Below, piece after piece: positions 22,887 to 34,959 of a stretch of 64,000 nt of DNA; the first letter of the stretch is position 1, and the number at the start of each line of letters is the position of its first letter. The position numbers and the translations under genes are program-made. The notes under the pieces were generated by a model that was given only the letters and a program-made list of their open reading frames with translations, did no database searches and was not told where the DNA came from. This DNA comes from Diatrype stigma (taxonomy: Eukaryota; Ascomycota; Sordariomycetes; Xylariales; Diatrypaceae): the NCBI GenBank assembly GCA_022225965.2, contig JAKJXP020000036.1, forward strand, positions 362,533 to 426,532, in the 5' to 3' direction.

Positions 22887-24805
22887 AGTATAGGACAAGA
22901 AAAGTAATGAGTAAAGAAATTGAACATAAGAGAAGGGAATGAGGAATCACGGCCAGCTACATTGAATGAGCACGCTATCTACACGAGGGAATGCAAACCC
23001 GGAGTTCAACAAACGTGGCCAAGCGCCGAAGAGTTTGATGAGCTTATGCGATGGGTTCGATGAAGAGACGAAGCCACGATAGTCATTTAGTTAAGCAGGA
23101 CGACAACATGTATATTAAATCATATGGCCACAAGATGGCTATGCTCAAATGCAAGAGATTACCCGCCCAATCAGGTGGCAATTGCTAGCAGCGACCCCCT
23201 AGCGCCTCTTCATGTGAATTTGGTGCTTCGGCGATATAGCATCCGCGGGTTTTGGTTGAGATACTTTCGAAAGTTAGGCAGCCTAACTGCCTACATCTCC
23301 ATGTTCTCACTTCTTACCCAACCTGCGAAGTTCATTGAGGCACACGTACATCGCTTTCTTCCTCGTTACGCTCAGTTATGAGGGACCTTACGGTACAACT
23401 TTGATTGACTGCCAAGCCCTCGCCACCTTCTTATAAAACGAGTGGAGACTTGAATCTGGAAGACATAGTAAGCGCATATGGAGGTCGGTTGCAGAGTTAT
23501 CAAACACTCAAACAAGACACTCTCACTCCTACTAGGTCATATTCATCCAGGTTGAGCGGCATCGAACTAAATAAATAGATAAGTAGGTTTGGCTTCTTTT
23601 GCGCCGGCCGGTTTCCCTGTCGCGTCATGTCGTCGCGAGGTAGGTAAGAACTTCAGATTATGCAGTTTCGGTCTACGGCCCGTTCTAAGATTTGTCTCAG
23701 CTTTAGCAAACTCCCTTATTTCGTGAGCCGGCCAGTCAAAATTCTAGAATGATTTGTATGTTGGTAACATTATAAGGCTAGCCCGGAGCTCGCTGTGCAC
23801 ATCCGCAGCTCAGCTCTCACACCCCTGGCGCTTGCTATCTCCCCCCCCCCCCCCCCCCCCCCCCTGCGGTGGACCCTGGGGGGCACAGCTTGTGTCAAAT
23901 GACGGGGCCGACCAACTCGGCAGGCCGTCACAGAGCTTCTTCTCACGTTTTGACGTCCCGGCGGCTACCAGCGTATCTTCTTGTTTTTCTCTCGGTAATC
24001 GCTTCTTTACTTTGGAATATCCTGTAGAAGCTATGTGGTTTGATCACCGCGGCCCGCGGGCTGAAAAACATATGTCCCTTCAAGGCTTCTTTACAAGAAG
24101 TACCTAGAAGCTTGCCTGCCTTACAGCCCTACCTAACGTCATTGAAGAGACGATGCGATTCCAGTGAGGGCAGAGTTAGCTACAATCACAACGTCTGACT
24201 ACCTATTTCATTTATTCTCAAAACAGCCAATGCTGTCGCATAGTCCTTCTTTCGCAGCTCTGAATGGTGCCTCTGGATCGATGTTACTGTGGGTGTCCAA
24301 TTGAAGGCTCAAGGTAAGGCATTCCCAATTGGATGAGGTATAATAGCGTCACATTACATATAATAGCCGCTCACGACTATCTTCCGTCGTGCCGGACTGT
24401 CTGCGTTTGATCTTCGCCGGGGGTGCTTCTTCGCAACGTGACATACCCAGCCGAAACGCTGGGCTAGTATGACCTCGAATGGCGGGGTTGGATTGAATTG
24501 GGTTGCGGTAGCAAGGCCATGGGCATCACCCCCTCCCAATAAGACCTGGCCCAGGGACTACCATGGTAGATTTCGCATTCCACCTCCCAGAATGTGCGCA
24601 TGCCCTGGAGGTTGTGTCCCATTCCCAGAGCCTCCAACCGGGCTGCCTGGATGCAGTTGTGTTGTGATAGCTTCGCCAGACGATGTAGAAAAAAGAAGGG
24701 AGAAACATAATTACGGCTTCATTATTCATCTACCAGTGACTATCGGTTGGATACGTCGTTCGAGTAGAGGGTAGTCAGTCAGAGAAGGCCGTTGTTGTAT
24801 CGGAG
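22887..24805. other. Intergenic region with poly-C tract
   Basis: About 1.9 kb without a recognisable gene. It contains a run of 24 cytosines at 23841-23864. Confidence 0.5.
23841..23864 (+). repeat. Poly-C tract (24 C)
   Basis: An uninterrupted homopolymer of 24 cytosines. Tracts this long are often length-variable and are hard to sequence, so the exact length is uncertain. Confidence 0.9.
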
Positions 24806-26328
24806 ATGGGCTCGACACCGCCGCTCGCGGCGCTCACGACTATCTTTACTCCCCCCTGCCAAACCTCATGGCTCATATCGACGTCGAAGATCCCCTCGCA
24901 GTTCCCTCCGTTTCCCACGCAAGGGCCAGCATCGTGCGACCCCCCGGAATGGCCGGAGAACATCGCTGACAAAGGCTTTCAATACTACTCGCCGGCGATA
25001 TGTCCGAGCGGCTTCGAAGTAGGTACCGACTGCGAAGTTCAGGACACGAGAATTGCGGAAGAAAAATTTCCTCCTATTGCTTTTGGGGAGACGGCGTTCT
25101 ACTGTGTTCCCAGGTAAGTAAACCTGGCGGATATAGTCCAGTCGATGCCATGCGCACTTTCTTCTACCTAGATTATACGTCAAGACGGGGCTTATACTAA
25201 GTGCTGTTCAGTGGCTATACTTGCACGACAGATACATCGGACTTCCGCGGCGGCGTTTGGGGATATACAGTCACGGGGCAAACCACTGGCAAGAGTGTTG
25301 ACTGCACAGTCGGTCCGGCGGTACAGATACGGTGGAAGGAAGAGGACTTGGAAGCTCTCGAGACGCACCCGTTAACCCCCGGGTTAGTACTAGGTGGTGG
25401 CGAGACTACCATACAGGCAACGACGACACAAGTTTCGACCGATAGGACGCCTACTACACTTAACAATGCCACGCCAGAGGTTCCTGCTAGTCCCGGAATA
25501 ACGGAGGCAACAGACACCACAGAACCGACGGAGCCGACGGAACAGACAGAGCCCCCTACTAGGTTTTCCACGGTCGTGACTACACTATTCTTGTCTGGGG
25601 GCTTAATATCGGTTTCTACTGTAACAGCGGGTATCTCGGAAATATCATCTGGGGTGACGACGACACCAACAACAACAGAAGGTAGCCCTGTAGGCATGCC
25701 AACGCCCCCAAGCTCACAGATGAACAACGCTGGCGGTAAGGTCATGGGCAACCCGATCGCCCTAGCCACCGTCTTTCTATCGAGCCTATTCGTCGGGGTA
25801 GGATTGGTGGCTGTCGCCTACGTGCTGCTCCGGCGTCATCGCAGCAAAGCAGCCAGCCAGGGACAAGGATGGGACTCTTCCCCAGGCGACAGCGTGCGGG
25901 GCCAACGAGGCGGCGAAAGATGGCAGGACGCAGCCGAGCTCGAGGGCAGCTCGCCGGCATGGCCGCCAGCCTTCCAGCTGTGGAGGACGCGGGCGGAGCT
26001 CGGCACCGACGGCCCGATCCCCGAGCTGGGCGCGCGGTCCGCCGTCGGCACACGGGACAACCCAGCGGAGCTCGAGTGTCGCGAGGCCGTAGCGTCATCG
26101 TCGCGGCGCAGGTGGAGTTGGCTATCGCATGTCTCCGATAAGCTCAGTGTCCGGTCGAAGAAGTCGTCGCCGCGGGCGACTCCATCATCCCGAGGTCGGG
26201 GGGCGGCAGCGGCCATTATGCCCCCCCGGCGGACACTGTCTGGGGCCTCGGATGCCTCTACTACTAGCACCATAGGCTCCGTGAGCTCGGAGAAGGCGCT
26301 GTTGTCACAGCAGGACTCGCCGCGGTGA
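24806..26328 (+). CDS. Single-pass Cys-rich cell-surface protein
   Basis: Two exons (24806-25113, 25212-26328) encode 474 residues. The N-terminal domain begins LTTIFTPP and has spaced cysteines (YYSPAICPSGF, FYCVPRSGYTC). This is a pattern I know from a large group of uncharacterised ascomycete surface proteins. A Thr/Ser/Pro-rich stalk follows, suited to O-glycosylation. One membrane segment lies at about residues 283-309 and is followed at once by a basic RRHRSK stop-transfer. The cytoplasmic tail of about 160 residues is rich in Ser and Gly. This layout resembles wall-stress sensors, but the Cys domain is not a WSC domain. The ATG at 24806 gives no signal peptide, which is common in the group, so orientation is inferred. 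Confidence 0.7.
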
Positions 26329-28498
26329 CAGATTCAAGTCATATAGATATACATTAAAGGGCTGGAACAAGGGGGGAGTACAGGATCGGATATGTAAGCT
26401 AGCACGCGAAGCGGATAGACAGTGTAACAATGGGCGGGTGGCTTGTACGAATGTAAGCCTAAGGACAGTGTGTTCCAGCTATACACAAAATACGTAACCT
26501 GAATTTGACAACAAGTACTTTGAGGCAACGCACGACCACTTCGCATTACCTAGGAAAAGCCATCTATGACGTCTTGCCGTGAGTGTAAACTAGTAGTGAA
26601 TGTGCTGAAAGAGGCAGAATTACAGCCAGCAGATCCGCACAGGGTGTGAGGGAGGTTAGCGTTCGAATACGCCATGATATATCGGGTTAATTATGCATAT
26701 CAGTTAGACTAGGCTGATTCTTTGGACACTTGAATAAGTTGGATTTGGACGAGCATTCGGCCGGGATGCCTCCCATGATATCACGACGGACAACACCGGG
26801 ACAACAGGGCGTTGGCTGAGTCCTAGGCAAGTAGTAAGACGCTCGTGGCAAGCCCCACGCAACTAAAAGAAGCGCTGCAATGTGCGTATAAGCTAGGCAA
26901 CTAATTACCTGCCTAACGATACACTGTTAGCTTCCACTTCGTTTCTGTCAGGCTTCAGCCGCATGAGGCGATCGTTGAGGCCGGGGTAGTCCAGAGTCTA
27001 GACTCTAGAGTGAGAACCGCAAACCTAGATGGAAATGGGGGATGTCCTGAGGGGGGCGTGAAGAGGCCTCTTATGAAGGCAGTAACTGACATAAGACCCA
27101 TGACGAGCTGAAGAAGGAACCCCTCACATGAGCGGATCTTCAAGGGGGTGTTGGGGGCTAAAGATAGATCATAGAACGCGAAGGATTTCAGCCTTGAGGG
27201 TTTTGAGGCTAGGTCTGGACAGCCCCAGTAGGTGCAGGTGGTATTAGGACCGGTGGTATTCGTCGAGTACCACGCCATTGGATGTACCAGCTATGTAAAT
27301 ATTGATACTACTTTCTGTTCGGAGATGCTGGTTGGAGGTAGTTATGAGACAAAAGCGATTGTTGTAGCAATCGGGTAACGTGGGTTCTGCGGGTCCACGA
27401 AGTAGACTAGGCCGACTGCGCAAGTGCTTGCATATGGTCGTCAGGTAGTTGCATGAGACCTCCGTTTAGATGCATCCATGGATTGCACCGAACACAACAA
27501 GCTTCTTATGACCTGCATACAGTGGGTCGCATCCATTCGCTCTCCCCGTACTTCGGTTGGTGGACGTGGAATGTCCCTTGCTTCAACCACATCTCCAATC
27601 CCCCATCCCCCGACTTGCGGCTCCTTCTCATGCAAGTGAATGTAGGTACTGCATGGGGCATCCACTTCCACTGCATGCTCTGCACCTTTCGTTACACTTG
27701 AAGAAATTAACTTCAAGCTCGACTTTTTACACAAACTCATCTCAACGGAGGCGCGCTGAGGTCGCTTGTTAATAAGTTAACAACAAGCCCCGCCACGTGC
27801 CCAATGACCTGGGGTGGTGAGACACCGTTGTCGACTTGAGCCCGACTGCGGCGCCCTCGTGCTCGGGTCCGAATGATATCATGCCCAGATGCGTAGTCAT
27901 ATCACATAACCAGGCCTCACATACTCTGTAGCTAAACCCCCCAGCAGGGCTCTGATGCGTATCAGCGGTGGAACAAAACGGCACCCTCTAGACAATATGG
28001 GTGCCTAGGTCGCCTCTTCTGAAGGTTTGCTTATTGCCCAGCCACAGAGCAAGCCTTCACATTACCTTTCGGGCCATCTAGTCAGTCAACCGGCGACGTC
28101 CACACGATAGACTATGAGCCGCGTGCCCCCTTGATGGATCTCCCCATGCACACCTACAAGTGAGGCCTATCACAGGTGACGCCGACCATGTACCTGCTTA
28201 TAACTAAGCTTCCCTGCATCGTAGTCGCGCTGTCCAGGTCTGGCTCGCTTTTCCGATTCGTTTCCCACACTCACTAGCTCCTGCACTCCAAATCCACAGA
28301 CGCAGGAACCTTTGACGCTTCCTTGATATCAGCATCGATAACAACGATAGTTAATCACTGCTATTTATCTATTGGAGATCAGGAGTAATCTCGTCCTACG
28401 TTCGTACCCGTATCAAATAAACAAACAGGCAGTTGGCTTTGACCAACGCGCAAAGAAAAGACATCCTGGCATACAGACACGTGGAACCCTGGCTAGAT
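26329..28498. other. Intergenic region
   Basis: About 2.2 kb. A minus-strand frame of about 107 codons at 26955-27278 has no recognisable family. Nothing else stands out. Confidence 0.5.
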
Positions 28499-29236
28499 AT
28501 GCCCACCTACTACTTCTCGCGGTCGACGGGACCTTCTAAGAAGTACGAGTTCGTCCGCTCGAAGTCCTTCTCCTACGGCCACCGCGACCACCATGAGCGC
28601 CACCACCGCCATCACCACCACCGCAACCTCCTGCGCGGATGCCCGGACAACTGCGCCGGGGTGACGTACGACGAGTGGGACGCCGTCCTGCGGGAGAACC
28701 GCAAGATCTACACCCGCTGCGAGAACACGGCGCGCGAGAACCAGACCCTGAAGAGCGACCTCCAGGGTGCCAAGGACGAGATACACCGCTCGCACGTGCT
28801 CAACCAGCAGCTCTCCGACGACCTTGAGCAGCTACGGTACTCCCTCTCGCATGACGGGGGCGCCGGCGCCGGCGACAGCGCCACCGTCGAGAAGTTCCGC
28901 CGCCGCGTGGCGGCCATGAAGGGGGAGCTGGAGAAGAAGGACCTCACCATCTACGAGCTCGAGAAGGAGAACGCGTCCCTGGCCGCGCGGATCCGGGAGC
29001 TGACGCGCTACGACAACCTCGCCGACAAGGTCGCGGCCCTGACCTCGGAGGTGGCGCACTGGAAGCAGAGGGCGGCGGACACGCTGGACATGGCGAAGAG
29101 GTTCGAGACCGGCTACGACAGGGTGCTGAAGGACCTCGACAAGAAGAGTGCGCTCATCGACCAGTACCGGGCCAAGATCCGACACCTCGAGGGACATGTG
29201 CCTCGTAGCGGCTCCTTCAGGGTTGTCCAGACATAA
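28499..29236 (+). CDS. Coiled-coil protein with His-rich N-terminus
   Basis: A single exon of 245 residues from the ATG at 28499; the frame is also open upstream, but without an ATG. Residues about 27-45 are His-rich, in the stretch HRDHHERHHRHHHH. After a small CPDNC element, residues about 55-235 are almost all charged heptad-like helix (for example ENQTLKSDLQGAKDEI and ELEKKDLTIYELEKENASL). The C-terminus is short and basic. I recognise no named family; it looks like a fungal coiled-coil scaffold. Its coding GC is much higher than that of its flanks, which supports a real gene. Function unknown. Confidence 0.65.
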   Translation: MPTYYFSRSTGPSKKYEFVRSKSFSYGHRDHHERHHRHHHHRNLLRGCPDNCAGVTYDEWDAVLRENRKIYTRCENTARENQTLKSDLQGAKDEIHRSHVLNQQLSDDLEQLRYSLSHDGGAGAGDSATVEKFRRRVAAMKGELEKKDLTIYELEKENASLAARIRELTRYDNLADKVAALTSEVAHWKQRAADTLDMAKRFETGYDRVLKDLDKKSALIDQYRAKIRHLEGHVPRSGSFRVVQT

Positions 29237-32200
29237 GGTGCTTGCTACTTTGTACTGCAACTATCGTTGATGAGATACGTTTTCGCTACTGGGTTTCCAT
29301 GATGAGTTTTACGATCTTTGGGTTTGTGGGCACTATACCTGAATTTGTGTAAGTTCTAGGCTATACTTTGCCCTCTAATAACCTTTTGGTGCAGGCGCGG
29401 AAACTAACATTTCACTACAGGTCTTTGGGCTGTTTTTATGTATCCAACTCGATTACGAAGACTTCTTTTCTCCTTTGTTTTAACTCTCTATTTATCATGT
29501 ATGGTGTGTTACGATGGACGATGGACGATGGATGATGGCTTGCATTTTGGTCCTTGGCGTTTTCCCGATGGGTTGGTCCCCCGCATAGGAGATGGTGATA
29601 CCCAGTACGAAGTAGTTAGATAATCCAAGATTGCATTATTGGAGGGAAGCGGAGCTCTCGTGAGAAGCCCTATTATGATCTAGAGTCGAGTGCGTCCGCC
29701 ATATCGCGAGAAAAGCGGACTGGTAGCCAGTCATGTGAAAACGGCGTTCTGATCATTTTACAGACAGTAGACAGACACCGAACCTTGTGATACCTTCCCG
29801 CACACATGATCAAGGGGGGCCGCCCTCGGATGAAACCCACCCCCATCTCCGGGTCCAATCACATTTTCTGTTCACCAAGCAGTTTCCGGATATGGAAGGT
29901 GGGTTACACTTGGATTGGCCCTCCGCCCTCCCAGTCAGGCCCTAGACTGATAATAACTATCAACTGTTTTCTTCACCAAAGCATCTACCTATTAGTTACA
30001 CCTTTGCTACCTAAGTACTTAAGTACGCTGAGTTGTGCCTGCGGCTGAATGCAGACCTCGACCAGGGATCTCCTTCCAGTCGAGTATGTAGATATAAATC
30101 GCAATGCAAGTAGGTAAACGCGGAAATAAAATCTGCGATGTCGGTCTAATAACTTGTAGCGTTGTTGGGGTTGGGGTCGGGCGACTCCTGTCGCATTACT
30201 CTGTACCTACGATACATAATCGCTTACGCGGGCGCCGGCATACCTACATTGACTTACTCAAGTCCACGGCAGTGAGAATTCCGGCCAAATGACCTGATGA
30301 TGGATTTCAGGCTGAGCTTGGACGAGTCCGGATGACAGATCGGAGGAAATATCGCAAGTCTGCCTTGCAGCCACATATGTAGTCAGACAGGCTTCAAAGA
30401 TAGGAGGTGCCTGCTTTGACATTTTTTTTCTTCCAGCCCCCAAGCAAGCCACATTTCTGTACACCAATATCTCCTTCAATGCGACCACCACTCGGAAAAC
30501 GGACGCACCTTTCCAGGAGCGGTGAATGGTACAAGCAGCGCGGGCGCAGCAGGTGGTGGTGGCCGGGTGGTAGTATTTGTCGATCATGGACCTGATCTCA
30601 TTCTTTGCCAGGCTACTAACTAACTGATTATTAACTAAGTAGGCTGAGGCTGGTGGGCTGCGCACCAAACATGGTTGCAGCTGAGCTGCTGGGGAAGAGC
30701 AGTTCGGGTGTGACGTGCATATATGGCCTGTCTGCCCGCGTCGCATATGCGACGCTGAAGACAAGCGGCGGTGTCCGTGGATGGATGTTTTGAGGGTGAG
30801 TGAAAATCCGGGGAAGGATCTATGGTCTAGCTCGAAGTATCCGTTGATCTATACAACTAGAGGGGCCGTGTCATTGTATGGCAATGACGAAGGTTGCGAC
30901 AAGAATTAACCGGACATCCCACCACCAAAGAAATGATAGCATGACTCCGATTACTGCTGGCTGCTACCTAATCCCGGTAAAACCAGGCCTCCTTACTTAC
31001 CTCCATGCCTAGCATCTGCCTGGACAGCGCATCGACATCACTTATTACTAAAGTCACCTACTCTTATTAGAAGCAACCGCATCAAAAGTTCAATGCAGAC
31101 GTCCAGAGCACCATTCGAGAGTGGCAATTTGGATGCTTATGACATCAAGGTAATGAGCAACCGCATTTTACCGATGTGGGCACCGGGGGTTGCTGAGGAA
31201 TGGAATGCCAGCCACATATTGGTCAAGGGGCTGTGCCGGCTACCCTACCCTATCTGCCTATCACCCTGTCACCCCCTATCACTCTGATTGAAGGTGTCCG
31301 AATTGCATCGTACAAGAGCAGAGCACTCAGTCTATTATTGCCTACATTATATACATGATGTTTTATTTCCGGACTTGCTCCGCCTTCGTTTCTGTAGGTC
31401 TACCTATATGTATGTCGTTTGTCATTCTTTTGAGCAACCTCCAAACTACCTACCTGCCTAGGTGCCCATCTTAAGCTGTGCGACCTATGGAACTAAAACT
31501 GACGGTGGTGATCAGAATTGGTATGGGCACTTGGGTAGGCAGGTACACGCACGATACAATCGAGCGGGAACTTGTCAACGCTCAACACTGGAGCTTGAAT
31601 GGGCTGAAGTCCTACATTAGGCAGGCATTCGAGGAGGGGATAGTCTGGCCCTATGGAAACCGGTTAGTCCTAGGCCTAGTACCTACTGTATGCTGCAAGC
31701 TATTTATCAGACGGGACGTACATTAGCAGGTGGAGATCCCGGTACTGGAGTCATCGGCCTGCCGCAGGGACTACCTTGACCATCTTCTCACTCGGTGCTG
31801 CTGCTGTCATACCAATCAGACCAATGTGTGCAAATACCTACTAGGACCAAGCTGGTAAGAGTACATTGTACCTAGGTATGTGGGCATGTAGGTTCCAAGG
31901 TTGTAGGTACCTGTAGGCAAACGCAAACGCAGCAGCACGCAGGGGAAGGAAGTAGGGAAGTATTGTATGTAGCATGCAGCTAATTAGTGCCGTGCTGTAA
32001 GTAGTTTTTCCACTTCATCCCACCCAGGCTTCATCCCACCCGGGCTGCCAGCAATGATTGCAGATGCACCTTCGTACTTTCTTAACTCTTCACGTATTTC
32101 CTCTCCTGAGACTGGTCTTTCTCCGTTGGTTGGTACATAGGTGTGGTATGATCACCTCGTTGTCGCTGCGATGCAACCCCAAGGTGCCCAAGGTAGACAC

Positions 32201-34149
32201 ATAATCGCTTGACCGTGGCTGTTCCCCCCGCTGCCCCTCGTCAGAGCAGTCCCAGGTGAAATGGGTAATATTTCCGATTTCCATTTCAGCCTGATGCCGG
32301 TAGGGGGCACAGAATGCGTATTGTGTTTTATGTGTTCTACGAGACAAATGGCAATGACTGCTTTGCCGGCGCCATCGGTCATACGGCGCTCTTTCTTCGT
32401 TCTTCAGGGTGTGGAGTCGATTTCGTAAAGGCAAGGGACGCAGAGGCAGAAATCCACAAAAGCGAAATCGCAAATCGCACATCGCACATCGCAAATCGCT
32501 ACTTTGACATTTGCGATCTTGCATGCAGCGCATGAACTCCTCCTCTAGTCTAGCTACGATCACTTGACGCCGGCTCCGGTGAGTCATACTAAGCTTCCAA
32601 TCGGATCGGTACTTGTGCTTTCATCATGTAGGTACACACGAGGGTATGTAGGCTGGTAGGTATGATGTACGTACTTGGCTCGAACAATCCATGTGCCAGT
32701 ACGCCAGGAGTAATGACAATAGAAATGGCAATGGAAAAATATTGACAATCCAGTTGAAGATGACTGGACGACCTGCTTCAATTGGATCCTATGCGGGGAA
32801 ACTACGATCTTTTGCTAGGCCGCAGGCGAGCATCTAGGCATCTGCACGCCAATGCGACGAATCGGTTCCCCGTCGCCGATGCGCAAATGTAGAACTTCAG
32901 CGTTCCCGTCGCATTTGAGAGGTCGCGCTGGCTGTTGTTGCTCCACACTGGCGCCATCAATCAATCAATCAACCAGCAGTCAACCAGCCAGTCAACCACT
33001 CCTCCCATTCTCTCATGTCGCCCGCTCTCCATCCCACTTCCTTCGCCTGCGCGCACCGCGAACATGCGCCGCGACCCTGGCGGGCCAGTTTGGGGGCCAA
33101 ATCTCGTGAGGCAACCTAGGCGACGGATTCTGCTAGAGCGTTTCGGTGAGCCTTTGGCGTGGAGGGAGCGCGGGACTGGACTTCTCGGAGGACGCATTCC
33201 CTCATTTGCTGCGCTGCGCTGCCACTGCCGTGCTGCTGCGGCAGTACTCGCGCGGGTTTCCCCTCGCATCCTTCACTGGCGCGATTGCACCGCCTCGCGC
33301 TATCATGTATGTTGGTCGCTGCGCTTTCGACAAGGCGTGCCGGGGTATGGTGCGGACTAGCAGTCATGCACACATGCAGACATGCAGACGCAGACAACTG
33401 GGTAAAGAACTAGTGTTCGGACACCCAGGAAATACCAAGACATACCAAGAGATATGGAATGTACCCTTGAATCTTTGTATTGTCCATGTTTCTGATGAGC
33501 TGGACCCTGGAAACCTAGAACCTCTTGAGGCTCATGAACTGGCAAGGGTTCCTATGGCTGAAGGGGGGGCGCTGCCTAAAGTGACCACTTATGTACAAGC
33601 AGGACTCAGGCAGCCGATCTACATTATACAATGACATCCGCAACGTCACAAGTACCGAACCTTTGAGATGCCGTTAGCGATAACTAGGTAGGCAGTTCAA
33701 GTTCGATAGTTCCTTGCATGTGTCTGGCTCTTGATGCTGAAGGCAGCAATGCCTCCCTCCCTCCCCTTTCCAATTGGCCTCATAAATACGTTGCCTTCTC
33801 TGCCCTTCCTGAGGTTTCTCCTTCAAAGACATTCTGCAACCTTCGAAACGAAACAAAACAATTATACACTGCTCATAACGGTTTCTCATACCTTATATAC
33901 CATCAACTTATAAGACTTACCTAGTCGGTGACTCTTATTCCTGTCTGCCTGCCTGCCTGCCTATAGTCGCAGCCGCCTTTGCCCATCACCAACCCATCAC
34001 ACCCTCCTTTTTCCACGTTCCTACGCCTCATTCTGGGCTTCGCTTGGCTTCATAACGCTCTATACCACGGTTGCCTACCCAACAGCCACGAGCCTGATCG
34101 CTCCGTCCTATATACGGCCTACTATTGCCAGAAGGCACACACTTGCGTG
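29237..34149. other. Gene-free region, about 4.9 kb
   Basis: This is the longest gap in the window, and I found no supported gene in it. It contains a short 9-bp-type repeat of aaatcgc/acatcgc units at about 32457-32505, a (caat)n run at about 32957-32980 and a (cctg)n run at about 33945-33962. Minus-strand frames at 30258-30764 and 32090-32587 are open for about 165 codons but show no family and no clear splice signals. Confidence 0.5.
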
Positions 34150-34959
34150 ATGTCCAGTAAGCGAGTCAGCTTTCCCCCTTCGGGAACCCGATCTCATCGA
34201 AGCCGCGACTCAGTTCGCGATTCTGGAATCGGTTCTTCGTCTAGCGAGTATGCGAGCTTAGGAAGCAGGCCTGATCGGATGTTCACAGCCCATAACTATG
34301 ATCAGCGCCAGAGTGTCGGCGATCTTCAAGAGGCACTGGAACGAGCCACGAAGAATGCCGAATACTACAAGAACAAGTGCCAGGATATAGACCACGAGTT
34401 GAAAAAATCGCACACTAACTACCGTGAGAGCGAAGCTCGCTGGAAGGCTGAATGTGGCCACAACGAACAGCTGGAACAAGAGCTCAGCGACCTCAAGGAG
34501 AAGCACAAAGTTCTTCAGACAAACTATGATGTGCTGCTAGACCAGTACACTGCTCTGAGTGAGCAATACACCGATTCCATGAACAACAGCCCAATGATGT
34601 CCACTGCCCTCCCTATCCGCACCAAGAGCAAGCATGAATCCATCGACAAGCGACAGAAGGACCGCATGAAGGCACGGATCGCCCCGAAGGACGAAACCAT
34701 TCCCAAGTCCTCATCACACCGATCAACCCGAACCCACAGCAGAGCACCCAGCACCAAGCGGGACGTTTACATCGAAGAGGCGCCACCCAGGAACTACAAG
34801 ATGGCAGGCTCGGAGTCCCATAGACACTCGTCATATTCGTCGTCCGTGCCTCGAACGTCCCAGCCGGTAAACCCTGTGATCTATCACACGTCGAGCGAGT
34901 TTCCAGACGGAGACTACCACCCCTACCCACTGCCGGCCGAGCCACGTGGCAGACGGTAA
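34150..34959 (+). CDS. Coiled-coil protein of unknown function
   Basis: A single exon of 269 residues from the ATG at 34150. It starts SSKRVSFPP, then a Ser/Arg-rich stretch with RDSGIGSSSSEY, which looks like a phosphorylation-rich tail. Residues about 55-140 form a predicted coiled coil (LQEALERATKNAEYYKNKC, LEQELSDLKEKHKVL). The C-terminal half is basic and rich in Ser, His and Tyr. I recall this start in uncharacterised filamentous-fungal proteins but know no function. Its general plan is shared with the protein at 28499-29236, but I see no real sequence similarity between them. Confidence 0.7.
   Translation: MSSKRVSFPPSGTRSHRSRDSVRDSGIGSSSSEYASLGSRPDRMFTAHNYDQRQSVGDLQEALERATKNAEYYKNKCQDIDHELKKSHTNYRESEARWKAECGHNEQLEQELSDLKEKHKVLQTNYDVLLDQYTALSEQYTDSMNNSPMMSTALPIRTKSKHESIDKRQKDRMKARIAPKDETIPKSSSHRSTRTHSRAPSTKRDVYIEEAPPRNYKMAGSESHRHSSYSSSVPRTSQPVNPVIYHTSSEFPDGDYHPYPLPAEPRGRR

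Noticed and set aside
30258..30764. 168-codon minus-strand frame in the large gap
   Set aside because: No recognisable domain, no splice support and a composition like its flanks; it may be chance.
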